Positions 53,818 through 63,616 of a DNA stretch of 64,000 nt are shown piece after piece (within the stretch, counting starts at the first letter, position 1; the number at the start of each line of letters is the position of its first letter). Where the stretch lies: the NCBI RefSeq assembly GCF_004364345.1, contig NZ_SOCA01000001.1:806001-870000 (forward strand), in the 5' to 3' direction. Origin of the DNA: Prosthecobacter fusiformis (GTDB lineage: Bacteria > Verrucomicrobiota > Verrucomicrobiia > Verrucomicrobiales > Verrucomicrobiaceae). Under the pieces are notes generated by a model. It worked only from the letters and a program-made list of their open reading frames with translations. It did no database searches and was not told the origin of the DNA. The position numbers and the translations under genes were made by a program.

Positions 53818-54588
53818 ATGTTGACCTCCCTCGCCGACCTCCCCTTAAAAAAACAAGCCGGTGAACGTGTCACCGTCCTCACCGCCTACGACTACCCCAC
53901 AGCACGATTACTGGATGAAGCCGGCATTGACCTCCTCCTCGTTGGCGACTCCCTCGGCATGGTCGTCCTGGGACTGCCGGATACCACCGGCGTCACCCTG
54001 GACATGATGCTCCACCACACCGCCGCCGTCCGCCGCGGCGTGAAAAGAGTCCCCGTCATCTCAGACCTTCCCTTTCATACTTACGACACCCCAGACCAGG
54101 CCCTTGCCAATGCCCGCCGCCTCATTCAGGCCGGAGCTGATGCCGTAAAGCTGGAAGGCGGCGTTCCCTTCATCCCGCAAGTCCGCTCCATCATCCAGGC
54201 AGGCATCCCCTTCGTCGGACACATCGGCATGCTCCCTCAGAGTGTCGTTGAGGAGGGCGGTTATAAAAAGAAGGGCAAAACCCCCGCCCAGGCAGAGCAA
54301 CTCATCGCCGATGCCCTCGCCCTCGATGCCGCCGGAGCCTGCGCCATCGTCCTCGAAAGCATGGTTCCCGATGTCGCCACGGAAATCACCCGCCAGGTAA
54401 AAGCCACCACCATCGGCATCGGTGCCGGTTCAGGTACCGATGCGCAAGTCCTCGTCACCCCAGACCTCATCGGCAGCTTCCCCTGGTTCCGCCCCCCCTT
54501 CGCCAAAGCCCGCGCCGATGTCGCCAGCGAAATCCAGCGCGCCGTCAAAGAATGGATGACCGAAGTGACGGCAAAAACCGCCTCCTGA
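53818..54588 (+). CDS. panB: 3-methyl-2-oxobutanoate hydroxymethyltransferase
   Basis: About 256 residues from the Met at 53818 (a Met at 53800 is the alternative). Makes ketopantoate for pantothenate/CoA synthesis. TIM-barrel motifs: LTAYDYPTARLLDEAG, LVGDSLGMVVLG, VKLEGG, HIGMLPQ and IGIGAGSGTDAQVLV. Stand-alone; panC and panD are not adjacent. Confidence 0.96.
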   Translation: MLTSLADLPLKKQAGERVTVLTAYDYPTARLLDEAGIDLLLVGDSLGMVVLGLPDTTGVTLDMMLHHTAAVRRGVKRVPVISDLPFHTYDTPDQALANARRLIQAGADAVKLEGGVPFIPQVRSIIQAGIPFVGHIGMLPQSVVEEGGYKKKGKTPAQAEQLIADALALDAAGACAIVLESMVPDVATEITRQVKATTIGIGAGSGTDAQVLVTPDLIGSFPWFRPPFAKARADVASEIQRAVKEWMTEVTAKTAS

Positions 54589-54670
54589 TCAGCCTACTCC
54601 CCCGGCTCCCTGCCGCAGCGCGACGCACGAACCCCTCGACCTCAGCATTGCGGTCACCTGCCCACCAACC

Positions 54671-55708
54671 TCACTTCGCGTGAGCATCCTTGTAGTGCTC
54701 CGCCAGCAGATCCCGGCCAAAGTCACCGTCAAAGCTGCGCAGCACACTGTGCGGGTGGTTCGCCTGGCCCTGCACGTTGTCGTATTCGATCAGGAAAGTC
54801 TTCCCCTGCACCCGATAGTAGTGCGGCTCACCACGTTCCTTGCCACCTGCCCAGGCAAAGAAAACCGGACCGCTCTTCTCGATTTCTGCCCAAGTTTCCG
54901 CCGCGATTTCCGGGCGCAGACGGCCCAGGTATTCGTCGATGATCTCACGCAGCTTCGCCTTCTGCACCGCATTCAGCTCCGTATCCGCCAGCCCCTCAGG
55001 CTTCAGAGGGTCCACTTTCTTCGCAGCCTCAGTCAGCATCTCCTTGGGTGCCACCACATCCACCAGCGCCACCTTGAACTGCGCCTCATCCAGGGACTTC
55101 ACCAGTTCCCGGCCCAGATCCTCCTCCTTGCCCAGCACCCGCAGTCCCGTCAGCGGCCCCTGGCGCAGCTCACCCGGATTCGTCCCCATGAAGGAAGGCG
55201 TCGCACGCAGCAGATTGCCATCCTTGATCGTAAAATTCAGGGACATGTGATGCCCTTCAATGCGCCAGCCCCAAGTCCCCTTCGGGTCCGGCGTGCCGAA
55301 AATGCTCACAAAGTACTTCTCTGGATCCCGCTTCTCACGCGCGGCCGCCCGCTTGGATTCCTCCGCACCTTCCATTTGGAAAAGCACTTCCTCCAGGGAC
55401 ATGATCGTCACCGCCTTCGCCGCTCCGCGGAACCCCATTCCCGTATTCATCAGCGCATGCGCCAGCAGCCTCTGCTGCGGCGTCATCTCCTTCATCGGCA
55501 GGCCCAGGCGCTCACGCGGGATGAAATGCCAGTTGATGCGCTCCTCATCTTCAAACTTGAACGTCGCCTTCGCCTTCTGCTCCTCATTCAGGGACAGCAG
55601 AAACACATTCGCCACCTCGGCCATCTGCACCCCAGCCTCATGAGCCCTCCCCGCAGAAAGGGAAAAAACAACAGCACAAGCCAGCGAAACAAGGGGTAAA
55701 CGAAACAT
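54671..55708 (-). CDS. Secreted DUF3500 protein
   Basis: 345 residues with signal peptide (MFRLPLVSLACAVVFSLSAG). DUF3500 signatures include NWHFIPRERLGLPMKEM, WGWRIEGHHMSLNFTI and HYYRVQGKTFLIEYDNVQ near the C-terminus, ending in HPHSVLRSFDGDFG. The family is common in bacteria, but the function is unknown. Confidence 0.88.
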   Translation of the reverse strand: MFRLPLVSLACAVVFSLSAGRAHEAGVQMAEVANVFLLSLNEEQKAKATFKFEDEERINWHFIPRERLGLPMKEMTPQQRLLAHALMNTGMGFRGAAKAVTIMSLEEVLFQMEGAEESKRAAAREKRDPEKYFVSIFGTPDPKGTWGWRIEGHHMSLNFTIKDGNLLRATPSFMGTNPGELRQGPLTGLRVLGKEEDLGRELVKSLDEAQFKVALVDVVAPKEMLTEAAKKVDPLKPEGLADTELNAVQKAKLREIIDEYLGRLRPEIAAETWAEIEKSGPVFFAWAGGKERGEPHYYRVQGKTFLIEYDNVQGQANHPHSVLRSFDGDFGRDLLAEHYKDAHAK

Positions 55709-56219
55709 AGGAAGGTAAGGAATGCCAGTAACGAACGCTCGTCACAAGCCCAGTTTGTCATCCAACACACCTCACCGGCAGTTTTCCTCCCAGCCTCCCA
55801 CCTTGCACCGGCCGCGTTCTTCAGCTATCATAAGATAGTATTAAAGCATATCCAACACCCCGTTTTTGTGAGCAAAAAACGTGCATCCCCAAATCCCCAT
55901 CCTTCCCCATTCCCCACCGCATGGGGAATCCAATCCCCATGCACAATCCGTTGGCTTACAACAATATAGGCCAGAAAATCCCCAAATGGGGAAAAATAGA
56001 AATTCTTCCCCATCCCCATCCTGAACCCCCAAAATCCATGGGAGTGCCCATCCCCGAAGGCCCGTGCCATCCGGCCCCTGGGATGCCAGACTCTTCATAT
56101 CCACCTAGCGTCGGTCTCTCAAAAGAAATCATCAGCAAGCGCCCGCCGTGATTGACACTCAACGCCAAAATCCTCTACTTTGATTATTCTCCAAAAAATT
56201 TCCGCGAACCCCCCGCCGC
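55709..56219. promoter_or_regulatory. Upstream region of the secretion operon with CCCCA/TGGGG cluster
   Basis: 511 bases with no gene. Between 55887 and 56040 there are about nine CCCCA and two TGGGG boxes, including hairpins ATTCCCCA / TGGGGAAT (55909-55916 with 55922-55929) and TCCCCA-AA-TGGGGA (55979-55992). The promoter for the operon is downstream, at 56152-56181. Confidence 0.5.
56152..56181 (+). promoter_or_regulatory. Probable promoter of the secretion operon
   Basis: TTGACA (56152-56157, perfect -35), an 18-base spacer, then TACTTT. It lies about 40 bases before the ATG at 56220. Confidence 0.45.
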
Positions 56220-57872
56220 ATGTATTCAAACGAAGAGTATCTCCTGGAACTGCTGACTGAGTCAGGGCTCATTTCCGACCGTGACATCCAACAGACCAAG
56301 ACGACCAAGAAGCCTACCGAGACGCTGCTTGAGTGCCTGATTAAAACCGGCGTCGTCAGTGACGAGCAGGTCGCCCAGACCGTCGCCGTCAATTCCGGGA
56401 TGGAGTACGTGGACCTTCATGGTTTCGCCGCCGGACCTGCGCTCAAAGCCCTGGTGCCGATGGAAGTCGCCCAGCGCTACAAAGTCGCCCCTCTAGGCAT
56501 GAACGGCTCCGCCATGCAGGTGGTGGTGGCAGACCCTTACGACTTCGAGACCCTGGATTCCCTGCCCCACGTCCTCCAGCCGGACCTGGAAATCTTTTGC
56601 TCCACCCCGGCACTCATCAAGACCCTCCAGGCCAATATTTATGGCAATGACATCTTTGGCCTCGGCAATGTCAAAGGTGCTGGCGCTGCGGGCGAAGGCG
56701 ATGCCCCCGTCATCAAACTGGTGACGAACATACTCATGGAGGCCTTTAAAAATCGCGCCTCTGATATTCACATCGAGCCGCTGGAAAAAGACGTCCGCGT
56801 GCGCCTCCGCATTGACGGCGTGCTTCATGATGTGGAGCACCACCCAAAACGCCTCCATTCCTCCATCATTGCCCGCATCAAGATCATGTGCGGTTCCATG
56901 AGCATTGATGAAAAGCGCGTCCCGCAGGACGGTCGTCTCCAGATGGCCTTCAACGACAAGGAGTTGGACATGCGCGTCTCCATCATCCCTACCAACAACG
57001 GGGAAAGCGTCGTCATGCGTGTGCTGGACAAGAGCAGCCTCCGCCTCGGTCTGGCCGATCTCGGCTTCCTTTCGGATGACCAGGACACTTTCGAAAAACT
57101 CATCACCCTGCCAGACGGCATCGTTCTCGTCACCGGCCCTACCGGTTCAGGCAAAACGACGACGCTCTACGCCTGTCTCAACTTCATCAACCGGCCTGAC
57201 CGCAAAATCATCACCGTGGAAGACCCGGTGGAATACGAGCTGGCAGGCATCAACCAAGTCATGGTCCGTGAGGATGTCGGCATGAGCTTCGGTGCGGCCC
57301 TCAAAGCCATCCTTCGTCAGGCGCCGAACATCATCATGATCGGGGAAATTCGAGATCTCGAAACCGCCTCCATCGCCATCAATGCCTCCCTCACCGGCCA
57401 CTTGGTCTTTAGTACTCTCCATACCAATGATGCCCCTAGCTCCGTCGCCCGTCTTTCGGACATCGGCGTGAAGCCCTTCCTCATCGCATCCGCCGTCCGC
57501 GGCATCCTCGCCCAGCGCCTCGTCCGTAAACTTTGTAGCGAATGCAAGCAGCCATCCGGACTCAGTGACCGCGAGCTGCGCAGCCTGGGATTGGAAGCCA
57601 GCCAGCTCTTCAATGCCAACATCATGGGGCCTAAAGGTTGCAACAAATGCCGCCAGTCTGGCTTCAAAGGCCGAATGGTGATTGATGAAATTTTCAAGGT
57701 GGATGACGAAGTCCGCAACATGATCAACCAGCAGCTCACCACGCCCCAGATCCGCAAACGCGCCCGCGAGCTCGGCATGCGTACCCTCCGTGAAGACGGC
57801 GTCCGCAAAGTGCTCGCCGGCATGACCACGGCTGAGGAAGTCATCGAAGCCACCATGGCAGACGCCGATTGA
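56220..57872 (+). CDS. Type II secretion/type IV pilus assembly ATPase, first copy
   Basis: 550 residues. An N-terminal MshEN/GspE-N domain is followed by the secretion ATPase: Walker A LVTGPTGSGKTTTLY, Asp box IITVEDPVEYELAGIN, Walker B IIMIGEIRDLETA and His box STLHTNDAPSSVARL. The zinc tetracysteine is LCSEC with GCNKCRQSG. Powers pilus or pseudopilus assembly as a hexamer. First gene of a four-gene operon; 57 bases to the second ATPase. Confidence 0.94.
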   Translation: MYSNEEYLLELLTESGLISDRDIQQTKTTKKPTETLLECLIKTGVVSDEQVAQTVAVNSGMEYVDLHGFAAGPALKALVPMEVAQRYKVAPLGMNGSAMQVVVADPYDFETLDSLPHVLQPDLEIFCSTPALIKTLQANIYGNDIFGLGNVKGAGAAGEGDAPVIKLVTNILMEAFKNRASDIHIEPLEKDVRVRLRIDGVLHDVEHHPKRLHSSIIARIKIMCGSMSIDEKRVPQDGRLQMAFNDKELDMRVSIIPTNNGESVVMRVLDKSSLRLGLADLGFLSDDQDTFEKLITLPDGIVLVTGPTGSGKTTTLYACLNFINRPDRKIITVEDPVEYELAGINQVMVREDVGMSFGAALKAILRQAPNIIMIGEIRDLETASIAINASLTGHLVFSTLHTNDAPSSVARLSDIGVKPFLIASAVRGILAQRLVRKLCSECKQPSGLSDRELRSLGLEASQLFNANIMGPKGCNKCRQSGFKGRMVIDEIFKVDDEVRNMINQQLTTPQIRKRARELGMRTLREDGVRKVLAGMTTAEEVIEATMADAD

Positions 57873-57929
57873 TGCCCGGGACCTGACCGCGAATTCATAA
57901 ACCTCGAACGAACGACCTCCCCCCCTTTT

Positions 57930-59585
57930 ATGACAGTCCAGAATGTGGTAGATATGCTTCAAGCCCGCGGCTTGATCGACAGCGGCCAGGCTGATGACAT
58001 CACCCATGATGCCGTCCAAAATGGCAAAGAAATCCTCCAGGTCGTGCTCGATTACGGCATCTTCACTGGCGAAGACGAATTTTGGGCCTTGGTCGCCGAA
58101 GAGCTTGGCGCGGATCATTTTGACCTGAAGGAATTCGAGCCCCCTCCCTCCGTCATCGGCCTCATCCCCGCTGGCATGGCCCGTCTTTACGGTGCCTTTC
58201 CCATCACCCTGGATGGCAGGGGGCTCCACGTCGCCTTTACTGACCCGCTCAATCCTCAGCTTGTCGAGGATCTCCGCTTCGGTCTCGACAAAACCGTCGT
58301 TCCTGTCGTTGCACGCCGCACCCAGGTGCAGACCTTGATTGATAAGCATTACGGGACCGCCGCTCCTAGCATTGACGAAATCTTCGGAAGTCTGAAGGAC
58401 TCCAAAAATTCGCCTGAAATGGAGGCCAACTCGGCACCCATTGTCAAATTTGTGGACCTGGTCATGACCCAGGCCATCAAGGAACGTGCCTCGGACATCC
58501 ACTTTGAGCCGTTTGAGCATGAGTTCAAAATCCGCTATCGTGTGGACGGCTCACTTTATGAGATGGCACCTCCGCCAGTCCACTTGGCCACCAGCGTGAT
58601 TTCACGCATCAAGGTCATGTCCAGCATGAACATTGCTGAGCGCCGCATCCCCCAGGACGGACGCATCATGACCTCCGTCAATGGCAAGCCCGTGGACATG
58701 CGCGTCAGCTCCCTGCCCACACAGCATGGTGAATCAGTCGTGCTTCGTGTTCTTGACCGCAGTTCGGTCAACCTGGACCTGGAGCAGCTCGGCATGCCCC
58801 CGTATCTCTTTGATTACATCACTGAGACCATCAACAAACCGAACGGCATCTTCATCGTGACCGGCCCTACCGGGGCAGGTAAGACCACCACGCTTTACGC
58901 CTGTCTTCGCCGCATCAACACCATCGACACCAAGCTGCTGACGGCCGAAGACCCCGTCGAATATGAGTTGGATGGTGTCATGCAGGTGCCCGTGAACGAC
59001 GCCGTCGGCCTCACCTTTGCCCGTGCCCTGCGTGCCTTCCTTCGTCAGGATCCGGACCGCATCATGGTGGGGGAAATGCGCGACAAAGAAACCGCCCAGA
59101 TCGCCATCCAGGCCTCCCTCACAGGACACTTGGTGCTCAGCACCCTCCATACCAACGACGCTGCCGGTGCCGTCACCCGTCTGGTGGACATGGGCGTGGA
59201 GCCCTTCCTGGTCTCCGCCACTCTGGAAGGTGTGCTTGCCCAACGTCTTTTGCGCACCGTCTGCAAAAACTGCCGCGTGGCTTATGAACCCAGCCTTTCC
59301 ATTCTGAACCAGCTCAATCTGAGCCAGTCAGACATCGGTGGAAAACAGTTCTACACCGGCAACGGCTGTGAAAAATGCGGCGGCAGCGGTTACAAAGGCC
59401 GTAAGGGCATCTATGAACTCCTTCACGTTACCGATCCCATCCGCGAGCTCATCACCCAGAGAGCGCCCACGCTCGTCTTGAAACAAAAGGCCATTGAGCT
59501 CGGCATGTTGACTCTGCGTGAGGATGGTCTGCGTAACATTTACGATGGTGAAACTTCCATCGAAGAAGTCCTCAAATACACCTGA
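57930..59585 (+). CDS. Type II secretion/type IV pilus assembly ATPase, second copy
   Basis: 551 residues, the same domain order as the previous gene. Walker A VTGPTGAGKTTTLY, LLTAEDPVEYELDGVM, IMVGEMRDKETA, STLHTNDAAGAVTRL, and cysteines CKNC with GCEKCGGSG. The sequences clearly differ, so this is an old duplication rather than a recent copy. It may form a mixed hexamer with the first ATPase or act separately. Confidence 0.94.
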   Translation: MTVQNVVDMLQARGLIDSGQADDITHDAVQNGKEILQVVLDYGIFTGEDEFWALVAEELGADHFDLKEFEPPPSVIGLIPAGMARLYGAFPITLDGRGLHVAFTDPLNPQLVEDLRFGLDKTVVPVVARRTQVQTLIDKHYGTAAPSIDEIFGSLKDSKNSPEMEANSAPIVKFVDLVMTQAIKERASDIHFEPFEHEFKIRYRVDGSLYEMAPPPVHLATSVISRIKVMSSMNIAERRIPQDGRIMTSVNGKPVDMRVSSLPTQHGESVVLRVLDRSSVNLDLEQLGMPPYLFDYITETINKPNGIFIVTGPTGAGKTTTLYACLRRINTIDTKLLTAEDPVEYELDGVMQVPVNDAVGLTFARALRAFLRQDPDRIMVGEMRDKETAQIAIQASLTGHLVLSTLHTNDAAGAVTRLVDMGVEPFLVSATLEGVLAQRLLRTVCKNCRVAYEPSLSILNQLNLSQSDIGGKQFYTGNGCEKCGGSGYKGRKGIYELLHVTDPIRELITQRAPTLVLKQKAIELGMLTLREDGLRNIYDGETSIEEVLKYT

Positions 59586-59700
59586 CCCTCTGGTCCCAAA
59601 TGGCGCTTTGTCGCTTGGGACAGCATTTATTTGTTGGACATTGCACCTCCCGACCCGGTAATCTCAAAAACGTTTCAGAACCCCCTCAGCGCCCTTTTCT

Positions 59701-60975
59701 ATGCCGAAGTACCACTACATCGCCCTTGATCAAAACGGGCAAGAAGTCGCCGGTGAACTTGATGCCTCTACCGAAGCCGAGGCCATCAATCTCCTCCGCC
59801 AAAGCCAGCTTTACCCGACCCAGGTAGCTCAGGAGGGCAAGGGCGACGCGGCAGTGAAAAAACGCGCAAAAGCCTCCGCCGGTGCCCAGAACCGCAAAAG
59901 CGTCAAAGCAGGCGCAGGAGCCAAAGTGAAGGCCAAGGTCCTCATGATCTTCACCCGCCAGCTCGCCACCCTTATTGATTCCGGCCTGCCCCTTCTGCGC
60001 GGACTCACCGTTCTCGCCCGCCAGGAGCCAAACCCGGTGATGAAGAGCACTGTCTCCACCATCGCAGAAAACGTCCAGACCGGCAGTACCTTCTCCGAGA
60101 CCCTCTCCCAATATCCCAAGATCTTTAACAAGCTTTACATCAACATGGTGAAAGCTGGTGAGCTTGGCGGTGTTCTTGAAGTCGTCCTTAACCGCCTTGC
60201 CGAATACCAGGAAAAGGCCCAGAAGCTGAAGAACAAGGTCGTCGCCGCGATGGTTTACCCCATCATCGTGATGATCATCGCCGTGCTCATCATGGTCTTC
60301 CTCATGCTCGTCATCGTTCCGCGCTTCGAGAAGATCTTCGAAGACATGCTGGGCTCCGCCGACAAGCTCCCAGGCCTGACCAAAGTCGTCATCGGCTTCA
60401 GCCGGTGGATGCAGGGTAACTTTATTTACCTCGTCCTCGGTGCTGCCGTGATCGTCATCTTCTGGAAACTTTATTCCGCCACTGTCGGCGGTCGCCGCGT
60501 CATTGACCGGCTTAAACTCAAGATGCCGCTCTTTGGTGATGTCCAGCGCAAGACTGCCATCTCCCGTTTCAGCCGCACCCTGGGCACACTTGTGACCTCT
60601 GGTGTCCCGATTCTCCAGGCCTTGAACATCACCCGCGAAACCGCTGGCAACGTCGTTATTTCCGATGCCATCACCAAAGTGCATGATGCCGTCAAAGAAG
60701 GTGAATCCATGGTAGCTCCTCTTGAGGCCAGCAACGTCTTCCCACCGATGGTGATCTCCATGGTGGACGTCGGCGAGGAAACAGGCCAGCTCCCAGAAAT
60801 GCTTCTCAAGATCGCCGATGTGTATGAGGATGAAGTGGACAACGCCGTCGCCGCTTTGACCTCCATGCTCGAGCCGCTCATGATCGTTCTCCTGGCCGTC
60901 GTCGTCGGAGTCATCGTTATGGCCCTTTTCCTTCCGCTTATCGAGGTGATCAAAGGCCTCAGCAGCGGTTCATAG
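59701..60975 (+). CDS. Type II secretion/type IV pilus inner-membrane platform protein (GspF/PilC)
   Basis: 424 residues. After an N-terminal variable part, two copies of the T2SSF domain: KVLMIFTRQLATLIDSGLPL and a second around KTAISRFSRTLGTLVTSGV, with three membrane helices. It contacts the ATPase and the pseudopilin. Follows the second ATPase by about 115 bases; 25 bases before the pseudopilin gene. Confidence 0.95.
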   Translation: MPKYHYIALDQNGQEVAGELDASTEAEAINLLRQSQLYPTQVAQEGKGDAAVKKRAKASAGAQNRKSVKAGAGAKVKAKVLMIFTRQLATLIDSGLPLLRGLTVLARQEPNPVMKSTVSTIAENVQTGSTFSETLSQYPKIFNKLYINMVKAGELGGVLEVVLNRLAEYQEKAQKLKNKVVAAMVYPIIVMIIAVLIMVFLMLVIVPRFEKIFEDMLGSADKLPGLTKVVIGFSRWMQGNFIYLVLGAAVIVIFWKLYSATVGGRRVIDRLKLKMPLFGDVQRKTAISRFSRTLGTLVTSGVPILQALNITRETAGNVVISDAITKVHDAVKEGESMVAPLEASNVFPPMVISMVDVGEETGQLPEMLLKIADVYEDEVDNAVAALTSMLEPLMIVLLAVVVGVIVMALFLPLIEVIKGLSSGS

Positions 60976-61000
60976 AACCAACCCGCAAGCCCCCCAACCT

Positions 61001-61651
61001 ATGAAAAGTCATTTGCGGAAACCTGTTCCGGCAGGTTTCACCATCATTGAATTGCTCGTCGTCATCACGATCATCGCGCTGCTATTCGCTCTCACCATCG
61101 GTGGCTTCACCTATGCTCAGCGATCCGCCGCACGCAGCCGCACCACTGTCACCCTGAACGCCATTAAAAGTGCCCTCGAAAGGTACAACAATGAGTTCGG
61201 TGAATACCCGGCCCCGCAAAACGCGGGTGATGCCATCGCCATCGGTGACAAGAGTTATTCAGTAGGCGGTGCAGCCATGCTCTATCAGGCATTGAGCGGT
61301 GATGGATTTGATAACATCTTGATCGCACAGGCCCCCTCAAACGCAGGCCCGCCGCAGTCCAACGGCTCCACCGAAGAGGAGGAATCCAAGAACATCATGC
61401 TGACAGACATGCCAAAGGAAATGTGGATCAAGCGGGATGACCGCTATTTCATGGCTGACGGTTTTGGCCGTCCTTTCCAGTATGAAAAAGCCGTTCCTGT
61501 CGCCCTCGGGGAAGACCAAGTCACCATCAATTCAACCTATGACATCTGGTCCTACGGTGAAGATGAAGAGAACACCACCGCAAGATCCATCGACACCCAG
61601 GCTGGCGGCCCAGTCAAAGACGCCAGCCAGAAGTGGATCAAGAACTGGTGA
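61001..61651 (+). CDS. Type II pseudopilin (GspG-like)
   Basis: 216 residues. Prepilin motif PAGFTIIELLVVI, with cleavage before Phe and Glu at +5, then a hydrophobic helix and a globular domain with ERYNNEFGEYPAP, as in GspG. The C-terminal domain is longer than usual for GspG. It is the main pseudopilus subunit of the operon; no prepilin peptidase, secretin or minor pseudopilin lies nearby. Confidence 0.93.
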   Translation: MKSHLRKPVPAGFTIIELLVVITIIALLFALTIGGFTYAQRSAARSRTTVTLNAIKSALERYNNEFGEYPAPQNAGDAIAIGDKSYSVGGAAMLYQALSGDGFDNILIAQAPSNAGPPQSNGSTEEEESKNIMLTDMPKEMWIKRDDRYFMADGFGRPFQYEKAVPVALGEDQVTINSTYDIWSYGEDEENTTARSIDTQAGGPVKDASQKWIKNW

Positions 61652-61758
61652 TTTCTTCGCCTGGAACAGCGGGTTCAAAACTTTGTTCATTTAACTCGTT
61701 TTTTCAGTTGAGAAACTTTGGGGACAGCGGATTATACCCACCCCGACCCAAGGCGTTT

Positions 61759-61843
61759 GCGCGCGTGGCGGAATTGGTAGACGCGCTAGATTCAGGTTCT
61801 AGTGAGTAACATCGTGGAGGTTCGAGTCCTCTCGCGCGCACCA
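61759..61843 (+). tRNA. tRNA-Leu (anticodon CAG)
   Basis: Acceptor GCGCGCG pairs with CGCGCGC. The anticodon stem CTAGA / TCTAG brackets TTCAGGT, giving CAG; there is a long variable arm and T-loop GTTCGAGTC. The 3' CCA is encoded (61841-61843). Confidence 0.95.
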
Positions 61844-61875
61844 CCTCAACAATTTGTTGGGGTGCCGTTAAAAAC

Positions 61876-62556
61876 ATGCAGGACGCCGGTTATGTCAAAA
61901 AAGCCTTCGCAGGCATCGCCCGGCGTTACATGCTCGCCAATCATGTCCTCAGCATGGGCATTGACGTCCTCTGGCGGCGTAAAACGTCTAGCCTCGTCGC
62001 CGCACACCAGCCTCGCTTGATCCTGGATCTCGCTACCGGCAGCGGAGACCTCGCCCGCGAGCTTCAACGTCGGTGCCCAAATGCCAAAGTACTGGGAGCC
62101 GACTTCTCGCTGCCCATGATGCGCGAGGCCCAGGCCCATCACTTCAGCCAGCTCGTAGCCGCCGACGGCATGAACCTGCCCTTCCAAAGTGGAGCCTACG
62201 ATGCCCTCACCGTTGCCTTCGGCCTGCGAAACATGGCCTCCTGGCCTGAAGCTTTGCAAGAGATGAGCCGGGTATTGAAAACCGGAGGCCGCCTATACGT
62301 CCTCGATTTCTCCCTGCCCACCCTCCCCCTCATCCGACCCGCCTATCTCTTCTACCTCAAGAAGATCATGCCTCGCATCGCCGGCTGGATCACCGGAGAA
62401 CGCGCCGCCTACGAATACCTGTGCAGTTCCGTCGAGCGCTTCCCCTCCGGGTCCGCCATGGAGCAACTTATCCAGAATGCCGGCTTCACAGGCGTCAAAT
62501 CCCACCGCCTTTCCCTCGGCATCGCCTCCCTATACATCGGCATCAAAACCTCTTGA
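61876..62556 (+). CDS. ubiE: UbiE/MenG-family methyltransferase
   Basis: 226 residues. Demethylmenaquinone/ubiquinone C-methyltransferase type: VKKAFAGIARRYMLANHVLS at the start, SAM motif LDLATGSGDLARELQ and the family signature VAFGLRNMASWPEAL. Likely the last step of menaquinone synthesis. The gene starts about 30 bases after the tRNA-Leu. Confidence 0.93.
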   Translation: MQDAGYVKKAFAGIARRYMLANHVLSMGIDVLWRRKTSSLVAAHQPRLILDLATGSGDLARELQRRCPNAKVLGADFSLPMMREAQAHHFSQLVAADGMNLPFQSGAYDALTVAFGLRNMASWPEALQEMSRVLKTGGRLYVLDFSLPTLPLIRPAYLFYLKKIMPRIAGWITGERAAYEYLCSSVERFPSGSAMEQLIQNAGFTGVKSHRLSLGIASLYIGIKTS

Positions 62557-62567
62557 TGGTGGTAAGC

Positions 62568-62948
62568 CTATTCAGTCATCTTCAATTCAACTTCATTTCC
62601 CGTAAGGTAGGCATTGAAATCAGAAGGTGATTTCATGGTGAACTCGAAATACGTCACCTCGGTGCCATGGCCTACCCTTGTTGCCGTATCAACATTGGTA
62701 TGGTCTAAAATATTCACACAGGTGACCAGTCTTCTTATTCCAGCGAAAACCCATCGAGCCTTTTTCCCATTCCAGGTGAAGGAATCGTCGCACGTTTCCT
62801 CACTGCCAGTGCCAAATTCACGGGCGATTTTCTCGGCTTCTTCTGGATTTTCAGCCTCCACTAAAACGATGTTCTCCCAAACAGGGAAATCCTCTTGGAC
62901 ACCGTCGGTATAGACGACCTGCATCACCACATGAGCTGAGTATAGCAT
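62568..62948 (-). CDS. DUF4288-like hypothetical protein
   Basis: 126 residues. Conserved features: MQVVYTDGVQEDFPVWENI, VEAENPEEAEKIAREFG and WNGKKARWVFAGIRRLVTC, matching my recollection of DUF4288. Soluble, with no signal peptide. No functional context; convergent with ubiE (11-base gap). Confidence 0.75.
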   Translation of the reverse strand: MLYSAHVVMQVVYTDGVQEDFPVWENIVLVEAENPEEAEKIAREFGTGSEETCDDSFTWNGKKARWVFAGIRRLVTCVNILDHTNVDTATRVGHGTEVTYFEFTMKSPSDFNAYLTGNEVELKMTE

Positions 62949-63356
62949 GACAATGATTTGAATTGGATTCCCGAGCGTGCGCTCCAGCAGTTCACTCTGA
63001 CTTCACTTTTCCGACTCATCTCTAGCCTTGCTTTTGCGACCATCGGAAACCGAATCGTGGTGCATGTAAGAGGGTAAGAAGTAACGTGAATAAGCCAAAA
63101 ATACACCTGCCTAGTTGATCATTCTGGAGTTGCACTCGAGCATTTCGGTGAGTTTTAGAGTGCCTAAAACAATCAAGGCGAACTGAAGCGCCTTTACGGT
63201 GAATAAGAAAATCAGACGGAAAGCGTGGGGCATGATCAGTCGATACCCGTTTTTTCTATTCGTCTAAGGAACACCAACGCGAAGATTCAATGGAAGCTGT
63301 TTAGCCACTTTTTATGGGGCGTCTTTGATGAAAGTATCCCTCGAGTCCCAAAGGAG
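62949..63356. other. Intergenic spacer with no recognised gene
   Basis: About 400 bases between the DUF4288-like gene and tRNA-Met. Short open frames here look random, and one on the plus strand would run through both tRNA genes. I saw no terminator or repeat. Confidence 0.4.
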
Positions 63357-63428
<72 letters not shown>

Positions 63429-63441
63429 ATGTGTGTTTTGA

Positions 63442-63516
63442 TGGCTCCTGAGGTAGGGTTCGAACCTACGACCTAGTGGTTAACAGCCACCCGCTCTACC
63501 GCTGAGCTACTCAGGA
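63442..63516 (-). tRNA. tRNA-Asn (anticodon GUU)
   Basis: On the minus strand TCCTGAG pairs with CTCAGGA; anticodon stem GGTGG / CCACT with loop CTGTTAA gives GTT; T-loop GTTCGAACC. The CCA end is encoded (63444-63442). It is 13 bases upstream of tRNA-Met and probably co-transcribed with it. Confidence 0.95.
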
Positions 63517-63616
63517 GTGTAATCCCCGTTCTTGTGAAACGGGCCGACATACTGGCCTACCTTGGAGCATCTGGCAAGTGATTGTTTCACTGTTTGACCA
63601 GTTTTGAGCTGACGAT

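Noticed and set aside
57147-58520. 457-codon minus-strand open frame
   Set aside because: Antisense to both secretion ATPases, crossing their boundary.
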